From contig CM041292.1 of the NCBI GenBank assembly GCA_023052935.1, positions 197,152,299 through 197,216,298 of the forward strand: a stretch of DNA of 64,000 nt, written 5' to 3'. The stretch is from Piezodorus guildinii (taxonomy: Eukaryota; Arthropoda; Insecta; Hemiptera; Pentatomidae). The position numbers and the translations under genes are program-made. Below are positions 55,548 to 64,000 of the stretch, in pieces. Below the pieces are notes generated by a model. That model searched no databases, had not been told where the DNA came from, and was given only the letters and a program-made list of their open reading frames with translations. Position 1 is the stretch's first letter; the number at the start of each line of letters is the position of its first letter.

Positions 55548-58500
55548 TTATAAAAGATCTCTGGGCCACTGCCGCTTCAACCTACGAGGAGGGTTATAGG
55601 GATGTTTGGAACTGGATAGGGAGTGTGCCAAGGGATTAGGAAGGTGAGTAAGCTTCTGGTGGAAGATTGAGAATTTGGATGGGATTAGATCAAGGACAAA
55701 TGGGATATTCAGGTCATGGTGTAAGGTTTTGTTGGTAACATAATATGGGGCATCGACTATTGTTCTAAGGACTTTAGACTGGAAGGATTGGATACGTTTG
55801 ATATTCGAAACTTTTGCTGTTCCCCACAGCTCAAGTCCGTAGGTCCAAATGGGTTTAAGAATGGTCTTGTAAATGAGTAGTTTGTTGTCCGTTGAGAGGT
55901 GTGATTTCCTATTTAGAAGTCTATATAGCTGGCCATATCGTCGATTGAGTTCTTGTCGTTTGAGTCTAGTATGTGGGTTCCATGTCAGTATCTTGCCTAA
56001 GAGGAAACCAAGGTACTTGACTGTGTCAGAAAAGGGAAGGGGGATAGAGTTAAAATGGACTGAAGGGCAGGATTTGCGTCGTAAGGTAAAGGTTACATGC
56101 TTGCTTTTTGATTCATTTACTTTGATACGCCAATGATTGCACCACTGTTCAATCAAAGCAAGATGCGATTGGAGGTTTGAGGATGCTATTATCGGGTCTA
56201 GGTGGGATGAGAGGATAGCTGTGTCATCGGCAAATGTTGCCAAGAAGTTTTCAGGAAAGGTGGGAATGTCTGCGGTAAATAAGATGTAAAGGATAGGACC
56301 TAGGACACTACCTTGTGGAACACCAGCTTCTATCGGATAACAACTTGAGAAGTCAGAACCACAACGAACTCTGAACGAGCGGGTAGAGAGATAAGATCGA
56401 AGGATTAGATATAGGGATTGGGGTAATAGGGTTTTTAGTTTAAAAAGCAAGCCATCGTGCCACACCCGGTCGAATGCTTGTGCTATGTCCAGAAAGACAC
56501 CGGTGCAATATTGCTTGCTTTCAAGGGCATAGGATATGTGATCTACAACCCGAAGACCTTGGTGAACAGTGGAGTGGCCTGAGCGGAAACCGAACTGGTG
56601 AGATGGGATTTTGTGTAATTGGAGTAAAGGTAGGATGCGTTTCAAAAGGATTTTCTCGAATATTTTGGAGAGAATTGGGAGCAAGCTGATTGGTCTATAG
56701 GATGAGGTATGATTAGCTGGTTTGCCCGGTTTAAGGAAAAGTATAATGGTTGAGTGTTTCCACATCATAGGAAAATGGGTTGTACGGAGGATGCAGTTAT
56801 ATATGTAGGTCAGGAATATTATAGCCTTTTTGGGAAGTTTTTTAATGATTTGGGAAGTGAGTAGATCAAATCCAGGAGATTTTCGAGGTTTAAGTTTATC
56901 GATTAGGAATTTGACCTCAGAGGGGTTGACAGCTTTAGGAGGTAAAGAGAGAGGAATCGGCGAGGAGAGGGATTCTTCAACCGCAGCTGTATGGGTAGGA
57001 TTAAGTTTAGGATGAGGAGTGAATGTGTTTGCAAGATGTTTAGCAAACTCCTCTGCCCTAGTCTCATCTGACGAGGCCCAGGAGCCATCATGACGTTGAA
57101 GAGGATGAGAGATATAATGGTATTTAAGGATTTTTTTAGTTACTTTCCAGAGGAAATGGTCACAAGTGGATAATGAGGAAAGATAGGAATTATAGGATTG
57201 AGATCTGTAGGTTGTCAATTTATTTTTAACTAATTTACAATAATAATTGTATGATTTCCTGTCATCAGGATGCCTGGTCCTCTGCCAGACAGTCCTAGAA
57301 CGGCGCTTGTATTGGATAAGGTCCAGGAGTTCTTGAGGTAAAGGATTTGTACATCGGGATTTTGTGGAAGAGAGAGGTGAAGATGAAGTCCAAGCTGCTT
57401 GTTGGATTAGGGTAGTAAAGATATTTACAGCTTCATCCAGTTCTTCAGGGGATTTGAGGGATACTCTGAGATCAATATTGTCGGTTAAGATTTGACGGAA
57501 TAGGTCCCAATGAACTGGGCCCCTGATGAATGAGGGTGGAGACGGTTTAGGAATGGGCGATAATGAAAGGGTAAGGAGTAATGGGCTGTGATCTGAAGAT
57601 AGGTCATCGAGGCGAGATATGGAATAATTTAGTGAGCCTAGACCTTTATGAATGAAAAAGTCTAGGAGGTCGGGATTGCGGTTGGGATCTGTTGGCCAGT
57701 AGGTAGGAGAATCCGGATGAAGGATATTGCTGCGAGTAGAATTAAGTGCAGACAACAGGATTCGTCCGCGAGAATTTGTGGTTCTGGCTCCCCATTGTTG
57801 GTGTTTTGCATTAAAACCTGCTCCTACAAGAAAGTGGTGTCCCAAGGAATTTAGGAATGTATTGAATTGGGGTTCGGAAAAAGGAATTTTCGGAGGGGAA
57901 TATGCTGCAACAATTGTTATGTTAAAGAGCTTGGTTCGAACTGTTACAGCTGTAGGTTGTAGGTAATTATGGACGGGTAAGGGGTGTGAGTGATGGGAGA
58001 GGGAGTGATGGATGATGACAGCAGTGCCAGCATGTGCGGTTCCGTCCGGGTGGTCCGTGCGGTAAATGTTGTAATTGGGGATGTTAAACAGCTGGTAGGT
58101 GTGGAACTCTGCCTTTGTGTCCGTCAGATATTTAACGATTTTCCGGTACGATTCTGCTATTTCCGGAGAAATCTTAGTATCAGTGCTTCTGCTAAGGCAC
58201 GAGTAACTGCCGGGATCAATAATTTTGTTTATTTGGGTGCAGAGCAATTGAAAATTCTTTATATTTTTGACGAATATCGGAGGAGGCCGAGGCTCTCTAG
58301 GCGTTGGTGTTGACTCCATAACATCTTTATCAGATTGGAGAATTTGGTATGGGTTGGACGTGAAGAAGGGAGATTCCTCGGATAACCCCTGGGATGAAGT
58401 GCCTGGTAGTGGTTCGTCTGATGCATTTTTAGGAGTAACTGGAGGACTCATTTTTTTATTATTGCGCCGTGAACGTGTCTTAGCTGGTGGCGAATGCTGA

Positions 58501-58604
58501 GGTGTTGAAAGTGCTGATGAATTTTGAGTAGAGACCCTGGTAGACCCAGCGGATCTAGACCTTTTGGTAACCTTGCTCGACATAACCTGGTGGAAATATC
58601 TCAT
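55548..58604 (-). CDS. Jockey Gag/endonuclease-RT in-frame fusion (1,018 aa)
   Basis: Residues 1-~171 are the N-terminal part of a Jockey ORF1 (Ser/Pro-rich start, then PPPIFVKNIKNFQLLC and ESYRKIVKYL...FHTYQ). From ~172 the protein switches to the middle of the ORF2 endonuclease (IPNYNIYRTDHPDGTAHAG). The C2HC knuckles of ORF1 and the start of the endonuclease are missing. The catalytic Asp expected in GGDFNAKH is Gly263 (GAGFNAKH, codon GGT at 57,816-57,818), while SDH at 337-339 remains. Reverse transcriptase is intact: YRPISLLPILSKIFEK, motif A FLDIAQAFDRVW (Asp706), AGVPQGSVLGP and FADD at 791-794. A retrotransposition-competent protein is unlikely, but a stable fusion protein with an RT domain could be made. 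Confidence 0.93.
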   Translation of the reverse strand: MRYFHQVMSSKVTKRSRSAGSTRVSTQNSSALSTPQHSPPAKTRSRRNNKKMSPPVTPKNASDEPLPGTSSQGLSEESPFFTSNPYQILQSDKDVMESTPTPREPRPPPIFVKNIKNFQLLCTQINKIIDPGSYSCLSRSTDTKISPEIAESYRKIVKYLTDTKAEFHTYQLFNIPNYNIYRTDHPDGTAHAGTAVIIHHSLSHHSHPLPVHNYLQPTAVTVRTKLFNITIVAAYSPPKIPFSEPQFNTFLNSLGHHFLVGAGFNAKHQQWGARTTNSRGRILLSALNSTRSNILHPDSPTYWPTDPNRNPDLLDFFIHKGLGSLNYSISRLDDLSSDHSPLLLTLSLSPIPKPSPPSFIRGPVHWDLFRQILTDNIDLRVSLKSPEELDEAVNIFTTLIQQAAWTSSSPLSSTKSRCTNPLPQELLDLIQYKRRSRTVWQRTRHPDDRKSYNYYCKLVKNKLTTYRSQSYNSYLSSLSTCDHFLWKVTKKILKYHYISHPLQRHDGSWASSDETRAEEFAKHLANTFTPHPKLNPTHTAAVEESLSSPIPLSLPPKAVNPSEVKFLIDKLKPRKSPGFDLLTSQIIKKLPKKAIIFLTYIYNCILRTTHFPMMWKHSTIILFLKPGKPANHTSSYRPISLLPILSKIFEKILLKRILPLLQLHKIPSHQFGFRSGHSTVHQGLRVVDHISYALESKQYCTGVFLDIAQAFDRVWHDGLLFKLKTLLPQSLYLILRSYLSTRSFRVRCGSDFSSCYPIEAGVPQGSVLGPILYILFTADIPTFPENFLATFADDTAILSSHLDPIIASSNLQSHLALIEQWCNHWRIKVNESKSKHVTFTLRRKSCPSVHFNSIPLPFSDTVKYLGFLLGKILTWNPHTRLKRQELNRRYGQLYRLLNRKSHLSTDNKLLIYKTILKPIWTYGLELWGTAKVSNIKRIQSFQSKVLRTIVDAPYYVTNKTLHHDLNIPFVLDLIPSKFSIFHQKLTHLPNPLAHSLSSSKHPYNPPRRLKRQWPRDLL

Positions 58605-59038
58605 TATGTTATAAATAGAAGGTATAGAGAAGACGGAAAAACGAATAAATAAAAATAAAGTAAGAAAAAAAAAAAAAAAAATTATTACGTCTGCGTGTTA
58701 TAATTTAATTATGTCCAACACACGAACGTGCCCCACCCAGAGCTGGCGGAACACTGAGCTCGTGGCCCACGTGAAGTCGTGGGAGTGGGGGGCTTCCCTA
58801 TGGCCGCTATGAGTGTGATAAGGCCTCGTATACTCACGGCTGCACTGTTCACTATTAGACACTAAATAAAAACAGTACTCACTGTGGGATTACCACCAAT
58901 GTAGACCACTGCTGTCCAGCTACTTCATGGCAGATTTTAAATCGTAAAAAAACATGTAGTAACTATCCAAAGATTGAAGTCTCGAGAGAGCGATGTAAAA
59001 CGTGAATGACTATATCCAGCGCATGCGCAGAACTGGGG
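58605..59038 (-). promoter_or_regulatory. Jockey 5'UTR, presumed internal promoter
   Basis: GC-richer than the surroundings. In element orientation it starts near 'ccccagttctgcgcatgcgc', a likely initiator region for an internal Pol II promoter. No TATA box is apparent. Confidence 0.5.
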
Positions 59039-59130
59039 GAGAAAACTAGAAATAAAACATTTTCATGATAGCAATAACTTCTCCTACAATAAACTTCATA
59101 TGTATGTAGTAGAAGTTAAAAAAAAAAAAT

Positions 59131-59289
59131 ACAATGAGTGTCCTTTAAATCATTTCTTCTAAATCAAATAATTCAATTAAAACATCCATAAAAAAATTAA
59201 GTCATTTAAAGATAATCAATTTTAAAACTCGGTACAAATTTAAAGTGTATGAATAACGATAAAAACATTACTTATGTACTGGAATAGGG
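59131..59289. other. Unassigned AT-rich spacer
   Basis: No feature recognised. Confidence 0.3.
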
Positions 59290-59660
59290 CATGACTCTTT
59301 ATATAGATAGACGTATATTGGCAATTGAATAATATAAAAAGCAATAAACAATTCAAAGGAAAATGGCCCATGGAATATCACCACTGCTAATTTCAAAACG
59401 CCATATCTCTGCTATTTATCAACCGATTTTAATGATTCTTTTTTCGATTTGTATAAAATGTATTTCTCTTTTGATTAAGACAACAAATATTTTTTTACTT
59501 ATTAATAAATGGTACTTATTTATTTCATCTATCGTTAGGCGGAAAAAAGATTTTTTTTTATTCGTTATTCGGGTTTTACGTATCCTGAAACGTAAACTCT
59601 CATATTGTAAGGGGAAGGAGATTTTTTTTTTTTTTTAGGTTGATAACAAAGCTTCATTGT
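59290..59660 (+). repeat. Family U, uninterrupted copy
   Basis: Contains 'ctgctaatttcaaaacgcc', 'atatctctgctattta' and 'acgtatcctgaaacgtaaac'. Relatives occur at 15.8-16.9, 20.0 and 28.4 kb. No coding capacity. Confidence 0.65.
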
Positions 59661-60544
59661 TAGAAGTAATAAACAAAATCATTTAAACAATAATTCTTTA
59701 CGATTTCGTTTACTTTTCTTTTGATTTTCATTTAAATAATTCAAATATTAATTATTCTAATATTAATATTACTAATAAAATATTAATTATCCTTCATCAA
59801 TATTAAGCGACTTATCAGGGAACCACGTCTGTTATAAGTCTAAGTTATAAGCTTGACCGTACATGATTAATTCGTTTTTCCATGTTCATCTATAATTCAT
59901 AAACAAAAATTTAATATATATTGTTTTTAAATGGATAAAAAATTAAACTTAGTCTTAAAATTTGACACCTTGTAAGTCCTGTCGATTTGTAGGAAAGTGG
60001 TCCATTTCCCTCTCACTGGTTCTGGCTCTGTCTTAAAGGGTTTGGAATTCAGCCAAAACATTTACACCATACCGAAAAAGGTCCAAGGTCTGTAATATTA
60101 TAAAAACTTGCTAATGGAATTCACCGAAGCACATTAAAGTATGTTACCATAATATACGATAATACATCAGCTTAGGCGTTTAAAAAAATGAAAACGATTA
60201 TAAATTACCTGTGTCCGCGATAAATTTAGTTCGTGGAATCAATGCGCTACCAAACAGCCAGTTTTATTACTGTAAACATATGATAAAAAAAAAGACAATT
60301 TCGCCATAAAAGAAAAGAGTTCCATCTCAAGCATTTCATTCCTCTTCTTTCTTCATAATTTATTGATAACAAATGCAGGAGTAGACGATAAATATGGCTC
60401 TATGCTTGATCAAAGTACGAGAAATACACGAACATGGGCAGAAAGAAAATAAAGACATCCAAATTTAACGCTTCTCGTTTCAAGATATTTGTAAGTACCA
60501 AAAACAAAAATCGCAGCTCGCATCAGAATATTAGAAACAGTGAT
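59661..60544. other. Unassigned AT-rich DNA
   Basis: No recognised element, gene or RNA. Confidence 0.35.
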
Positions 60545-60555
60545 ACAGTCTTGTA

Positions 60556-61059
60556 ATAATAATAATAATAATAATAATAGGCTTACCGAACCCGATGGTT
60601 CGATGCCGATACCACCAAACCCGCCTGCACAGACTCTTTCAACGTTCGCCGGTAAAGCCCCAGCCCCCTAGATCAGCCTTTATGTTATGCGATCCTCCCA
60701 TCGACGCTTCGGACTACCTTTCGAACGCCTACCAGTCGGTTCAGCGAATACCAACTTTCTCGGAATCCGTTCCTCACCGAGCCCAACAGCTTTACACGCC
60801 CATTTGCTATCAACTCAATTATATTCACAGGGTATAAACTCCGCGATTCCGCGTTGTGCAACCTTCCAAAACTCCACAGTGGCCTGATCTCTTTTCGCAC
60901 CATATATTTTACGCAGTATCTTATTTTCGAAAACCTTAAGCCGTTGCTAATCCTTCAAAGTAAACGGCCACGTTTCACCTCCGTAAAGAACCTTCGGAAG
61001 AATAATAGTTTTATAAATTCTAACCTTTAAGATTTCAGACAGAAGCCGCGACTGAAGTA
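60556..61059 (-). mobile_element. RTE-like LINE 3' end with target duplication
   Basis: The minus strand encodes, with frame breaks, YKTIILPKVLYGGETW, FENKILRKIYGAKRDQ and PTGRRSKGSPKRRWED, then the 3' end 'ggttcggtaagcctatt' and (ATT)n (plus-strand aat repeats at 60,556-60,580). An exact 11-bp direct repeat, acagtcttgta (60,545-60,555 and 61,060-61,070), gives the boundaries. 5'-truncated. Confidence 0.85.
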
Positions 61060-61070
61060 ACAGTCTTGTA

Positions 61071-61274
61071 TATATTTTTTTTTAATCCACTGTTTAGTTA
61101 TTAGACGAAAATCATGATATCTAAGTGACCCGATTCTGACTAATGACGTAAGATGAATAAGTTAGTTAAGGGATATTGATTTTTAAATAAGTAACATTGA
61201 TTTATGAAAATCATCTTCTTTCTAGTTTCGCATGTGTAAGAGAATTTCAATAACAATTAAATTCTGGATGGAGA
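61071..61274. other. Unassigned DNA
   Basis: No feature recognised. Confidence 0.3.
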
Positions 61275-61548
61275 AGTTACCTTTTGTGTAGTGACTGGAT
61301 TAAAAGTCTTTTACTCTCGAAATCGTGGTTTCAAACCAAGCTAATGGTTTTTTGATTTTTTTAAAGAGAGTAAAAAATCGTTGGTTATCCCGTAGGCAAC
61401 ATAAGATGGGGATCCCGAGTTCGTACGATGTCAGATACTGGCTAAACATTATTATACGGATTGACAAATTTAAAAACGCAAAATTAAGAACTACGAATGT
61501 ACCATCGTCTGATAAGCCACAGTAACATAAAATGGCGTAAAATAAATA
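61275..61548 (+). mobile_element. SINE family S1
   Basis: Collinear with the S1 copy at 16,585-16,838 in reverse. A tRNA-like head with a decayed B box (gtggtttcaaacc) is followed by 'gagagtaaaaaatcg', then 'aatgtaccatcgtctgataagc' features and the tail 'ggcgtaaaataaat'. Confidence 0.6.
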
Positions 61549-62164
61549 TAAAAAAAAAACACTTTTAAATTTATATTTTATTTATTTAAAATCTTGTTTC
61601 ATGTTTGTGTTCCGATTAGCAAGACTCTTTATTAGCATAGCTAGATGATGCGTTTCAGCTGATATAAAATATATTTGGTAATCTCTTTATTAACCCAAAA
61701 TTCATTTACTTGACTGTACCTTACCGTAAACTGTTTTATTTTTGAAGCGTGAAGGATTATTATATATACAAATATACAATTTGGGGTGGATATATGGAGT
61801 ATATAGAGAGGATTGAGGAGGGGTTATTGGGAATAAGCAGAGTAGATGTGGGATTTTATTCCTGCCGCGAGCTGGCTCTGAAAAACCTTTATCGCCGGCC
61901 AACATGGCTTCTCCATTCAGCCACTATTCCTCCCATACCTGCCCCGTATTCAATGTTTCTCGATTCTCTCCTTATTTCTATCAACCATTGTAGGTATAAA
62001 ATATGTGTATACATAGCACTTATGTACATGGTATATATAATATTGTTATCATATTCAAGCATTAAGAGTACTAAATTATTTTAATTTGTGTGTTTTTCTC
62101 TACTTTTGTATATCGAGTGTTATAAATAATAAATACATTCATTCAATTATTTTTTCTTATTCTT
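61549..62164. other. Unassigned DNA
   Basis: About 61,780-61,990 is GC-richer, with short frames (61,749-62,084) that show no domain. No RNA or promoter signal beyond that. Confidence 0.35.
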
Positions 62165-62935
62165 ACCTATATACGAAATATGTGGGAAGGGAAAGTATTG
62201 CGATCGTAAAATTTTCGAATAACATATTCAAGACAACTATACGCCCGAGATGTTACAGCAACATTTTCAATAACATCGGCCTAACGGACGTACGAGTATT
62301 ACTTTATAGCATGCATTTTGCACTTCTTTACGATTTTCCCAACAACGGCTCTAACGATTCTGATTAAACTCGCCATATCGATATAAAATTAAATGGGCTT
62401 AATATCATGTAGATTTTATTTTGATTGAAATAGTCTGACAGGGCTTAATGCCGATATTTAAAATTTCCTTCCTCCTAAGTACCTTCAATGTTGTAGATTC
62501 TATAAAAATAACCATATTATTTTGTTATCATTGATAAAAATAGGTAAATGTATAAGTTAAACGGATTCGTTAACCAAATAAAGGAGAAAACTGCAAAAAT
62601 ATATTTTTAATGCATTACTTTCTTATTGAACATAATAACAGTAATATAAATGTAAAATATACCGTTGGAAAGCTATAGATTTTAGAAAAATATAATCTTA
62701 TAAACGAGCTTGTAAAGTGAACAATGAGTGATGAAAAGCCCATTGAAAAAAACTGATTTTTTAAAGAATGATATACTACATTTTTTTAAATAAAACATTT
62801 TTCTATAGAAATTCAATTTTATTAATCCTTTATTAGTTTTACTGATTTTCAACTCTAACTGTGTTTGTGAATTCTTTAATCGATTTTAACAACGGAAGTA
62901 ATTGAAAGTCGTGTGTTGCCTGCACCAGATTTTTC
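62165..62935 (-). mobile_element. Family M, minus orientation, near-complete
   Basis: The right terminus (gggaaagtattgcgatcg) is at 62,185-62,205 and the left terminus (attgaaagtcgtgtgttgc, gcaccaga) at 62,900-62,930. The interior has 'agcatgcattttgcac', 'aactcgccatatcgatat' and 'taccgttggaaagcta', as in the other copies. Confidence 0.75.
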
Positions 62936-63246
62936 TTATATTAACTGGAGAAATGTTCATGGTTAAATTCAGTATATCATGTGAAAAATCGATCAAGGGC
63001 TGAGATAATTGTAAATGTTAAAACAATTTTTTAGCCACTTGGATAATATATTATAAAAAAAATAAAAACGTGATGTTACTCTAATCATCATTTTATTTTA
63101 TTTTTTTTTTATTTTTTTTTTTTTTTTTGGTTTGAAATATGAAAACGTCCCGGATATATTTACCCGGATTTATATAGAAAACTTTTCTTTAACACCGAGA
63201 AGAAAGAAAGGACTACGTTCTCAAGTTCGTGATATTTACAGCAAGT
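62936..63246. other. Unassigned AT-rich DNA with poly-T
   Basis: T-rich low complexity at 63,092-63,130. No gene. Confidence 0.35.
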
Positions 63247-63258
63247 AGGTTCATGACT

Positions 63259-63346
63259 TGTATGGTGGAGGATAGAGGACTGTGGCAGACTATGTTGAGG
63301 CAGGCCAAGGACCACTTCGGTCTGTAGTGCCAGAAGAAGAAGAAGA
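63259..63346 (+). mobile_element. 88-bp RTE-like LINE tail
   Basis: Encodes the very last codons of an RTE-type ORF2 (RGLWQTMLRQAKDHFGL, stop near 63,330) and a (GAA)n tail. An exact 12-bp direct repeat, aggttcatgact (63,247-63,258 and 63,347-63,358), surrounds it. It is one of the shortest LINE insertions that can be recognised with confidence. Confidence 0.85.
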
Positions 63347-63358
63347 AGGTTCATGACT

Positions 63359-63730
63359 ATGCTATATAAAAAAATAATCAAATGTGATTCTCCATTCCTA
63401 TAAATCATCTTGAATGGCTAAAAGTCGTTTTTTGTTATTTTTTCGGCATTTTCTAAATCATTTTCTTCACTATTGAAGTATTATGCTGTAAGGTCAAAAA
63501 CTACATAACACATCCTTGTTATATAGTGCTGTCTTTTTGACCAACTACTTTTCTAAGGCAGCAGTACCTTCAAAAACTAGCTTACTTGATATCATTAACT
63601 GATATATTAACAATATTTAATGAAACCGTTGGATTTCCTTTCCAAAGGTATTTTGTTTACCCATCTAAGTATGTGGCATGCAGGGTAACATTAAATCAGA
63701 CAAGTTGCCATAAATGAAATTATTATTTAA
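63359..63730. other. Unassigned AT-rich DNA
   Basis: No feature recognised. Confidence 0.3.
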
Positions 63731-63734
63731 ATTA

Positions 63735-64000
63735 ACTTAAACATATATAATTTATTTACACAATGCCTGAGAATACTCAAGGACATTACCACTAACCTTG
63801 CCAAACAATATTACAATAAAGAAATACCTTACAAAAACTTAGCTGTGGGGCGAAGGTGAAATTAGTCTTAAGCGAACCTTCTAGACTTCATCCTCCAGCT
63901 GAACCCAGACGGGCCTCTCCTCTTCTTGTAGATGGAACCCACCTCTCTTCTTGCTGGACTTCCACTGACTCTTGAAATCTTCTTTCTCATCGTCGTCACA
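63735..64000 (-). CDS. Possible 3' terminal exon of a host gene (partial)
   Basis: From the right edge leftward the minus strand is GC-richer and open in two frames. One ends VWVQLEDEV at a stop at 63,881-63,883, after DDDEKEDFKSQWKSSKKRG. The other runs to a TAA near 63,868. About 120 bases after the stops an AATAAA-type signal (minus strand, near 63,745) could end the transcript. The composition contrast with the preceding TE-rich DNA is the main argument. The protein is not recognised and the frame choice is uncertain. Confidence 0.3.

Larger units (their letters stand above)
55097..59038 (-). mobile_element. Jockey LINE, both ends present, internal deletion
   Basis: A minus-strand element with a poly(A) tail (poly-T at 55,097-55,112), a ~435-bp 3'UTR, one 1,018-codon ORF and a ~430-bp 5'UTR. 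An exact 9-bp direct repeat, gagaaaact (55,088-55,096 and 59,039-59,047), is the target duplication. Unlike every other Jockey copy here, it retains the 5' end. An internal deletion has merged its two ORFs. Confidence 0.92.
54170..59130 (+). mobile_element. Family M, split by a Jockey element and by internal microsatellite
   Basis: M pieces lie at about 54,170-55,087 and 59,048-59,130. The left piece carries 'gtggtataaagtggctcttct' and 'ggactcaagggatcc' elements (shown in part). The right piece resumes with 'acattttcatgatagcaata', the counterpart of the family's cacgatcgcaata end. A (GA)n run at 54,241-54,272 and other additions enlarge the left piece. Confidence 0.65.

Overview
The window looks like a gene-poor, AT-rich heterochromatin-like stretch of an animal nuclear genome, most likely an insect. 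I favour a hemipteran-type lineage but cannot prove it. The case rests on the repertoire: a BEL/Pao LTR retrotransposon, Jockey-, RTE- and CR1-like LINEs, an I/R1-type LINE tail, mariner relics, tRNA-derived SINEs, MITE-like repeats and a 109-bp satellite. I see no operons, rRNA, functional tRNA, CRISPR array or prokaryotic signals. No host gene is recognisable. The only host-like pieces are a weak exon-like segment at 12,376-12,559 and a possible 3' terminal exon on the minus strand at the right edge (63,881-64,000).

Layout. 1-9,700: truncated Jockey, RTE and mariner relics, two SINEs and one complete MITE-like repeat (here called family M). 9,697-13,109: a tandem, indel-rich duplication of about 1.7 kb that looks like an assembly problem, followed by a 160-bp retroposed poly(A) sequence. 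13,300-28,900: CR1-like, RTE-like and Jockey fragments, SINEs, family M and a related family U, microsatellites and unassigned AT-rich DNA. 28,885-41,963: an old RTE-like LINE broken by two younger elements, a complete BEL/Pao element (28,908-35,956, intact 1,743-aa Gag-Pol, near-identical LTRs, 5-bp target duplication) and a full-length two-ORF LINE (36,045-41,587, 15-bp target duplication). 42,000-47,700: family M carrying a mariner relic and a SINE, an I/R1-type LINE tail, and a Jockey copy broken by a ~480-bp insertion and then by a hAT-like terminus. 47,940-50,040: the satellite array. 50,290-52,420: a deletion-riddled second copy of 45,090-47,724. 52,420-59,130: Jockey 3' end, two M copies, and a near-full-length Jockey element (55,097-59,038) in which an internal deletion fused the Gag-like ORF in frame to the endonuclease/RT ORF. 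59,300-63,360: family U, RTE fragments, a SINE and another M copy.

The elements are related by parasitism, not by a pathway. LINE reverse transcriptases supply the machinery that explains the SINEs, poly(A) insertions and 5'-truncated copies. The M and U repeats share a terminus and presumably used the same transposase in trans. Target-site duplications let the order of insertion be read at about ten junctions. The most notable items are the double nesting in one RTE relic, the fused Jockey ORF, and the satellite that begins next to a hAT-like terminus and is flanked by a low-quality duplicate of its own left flank.
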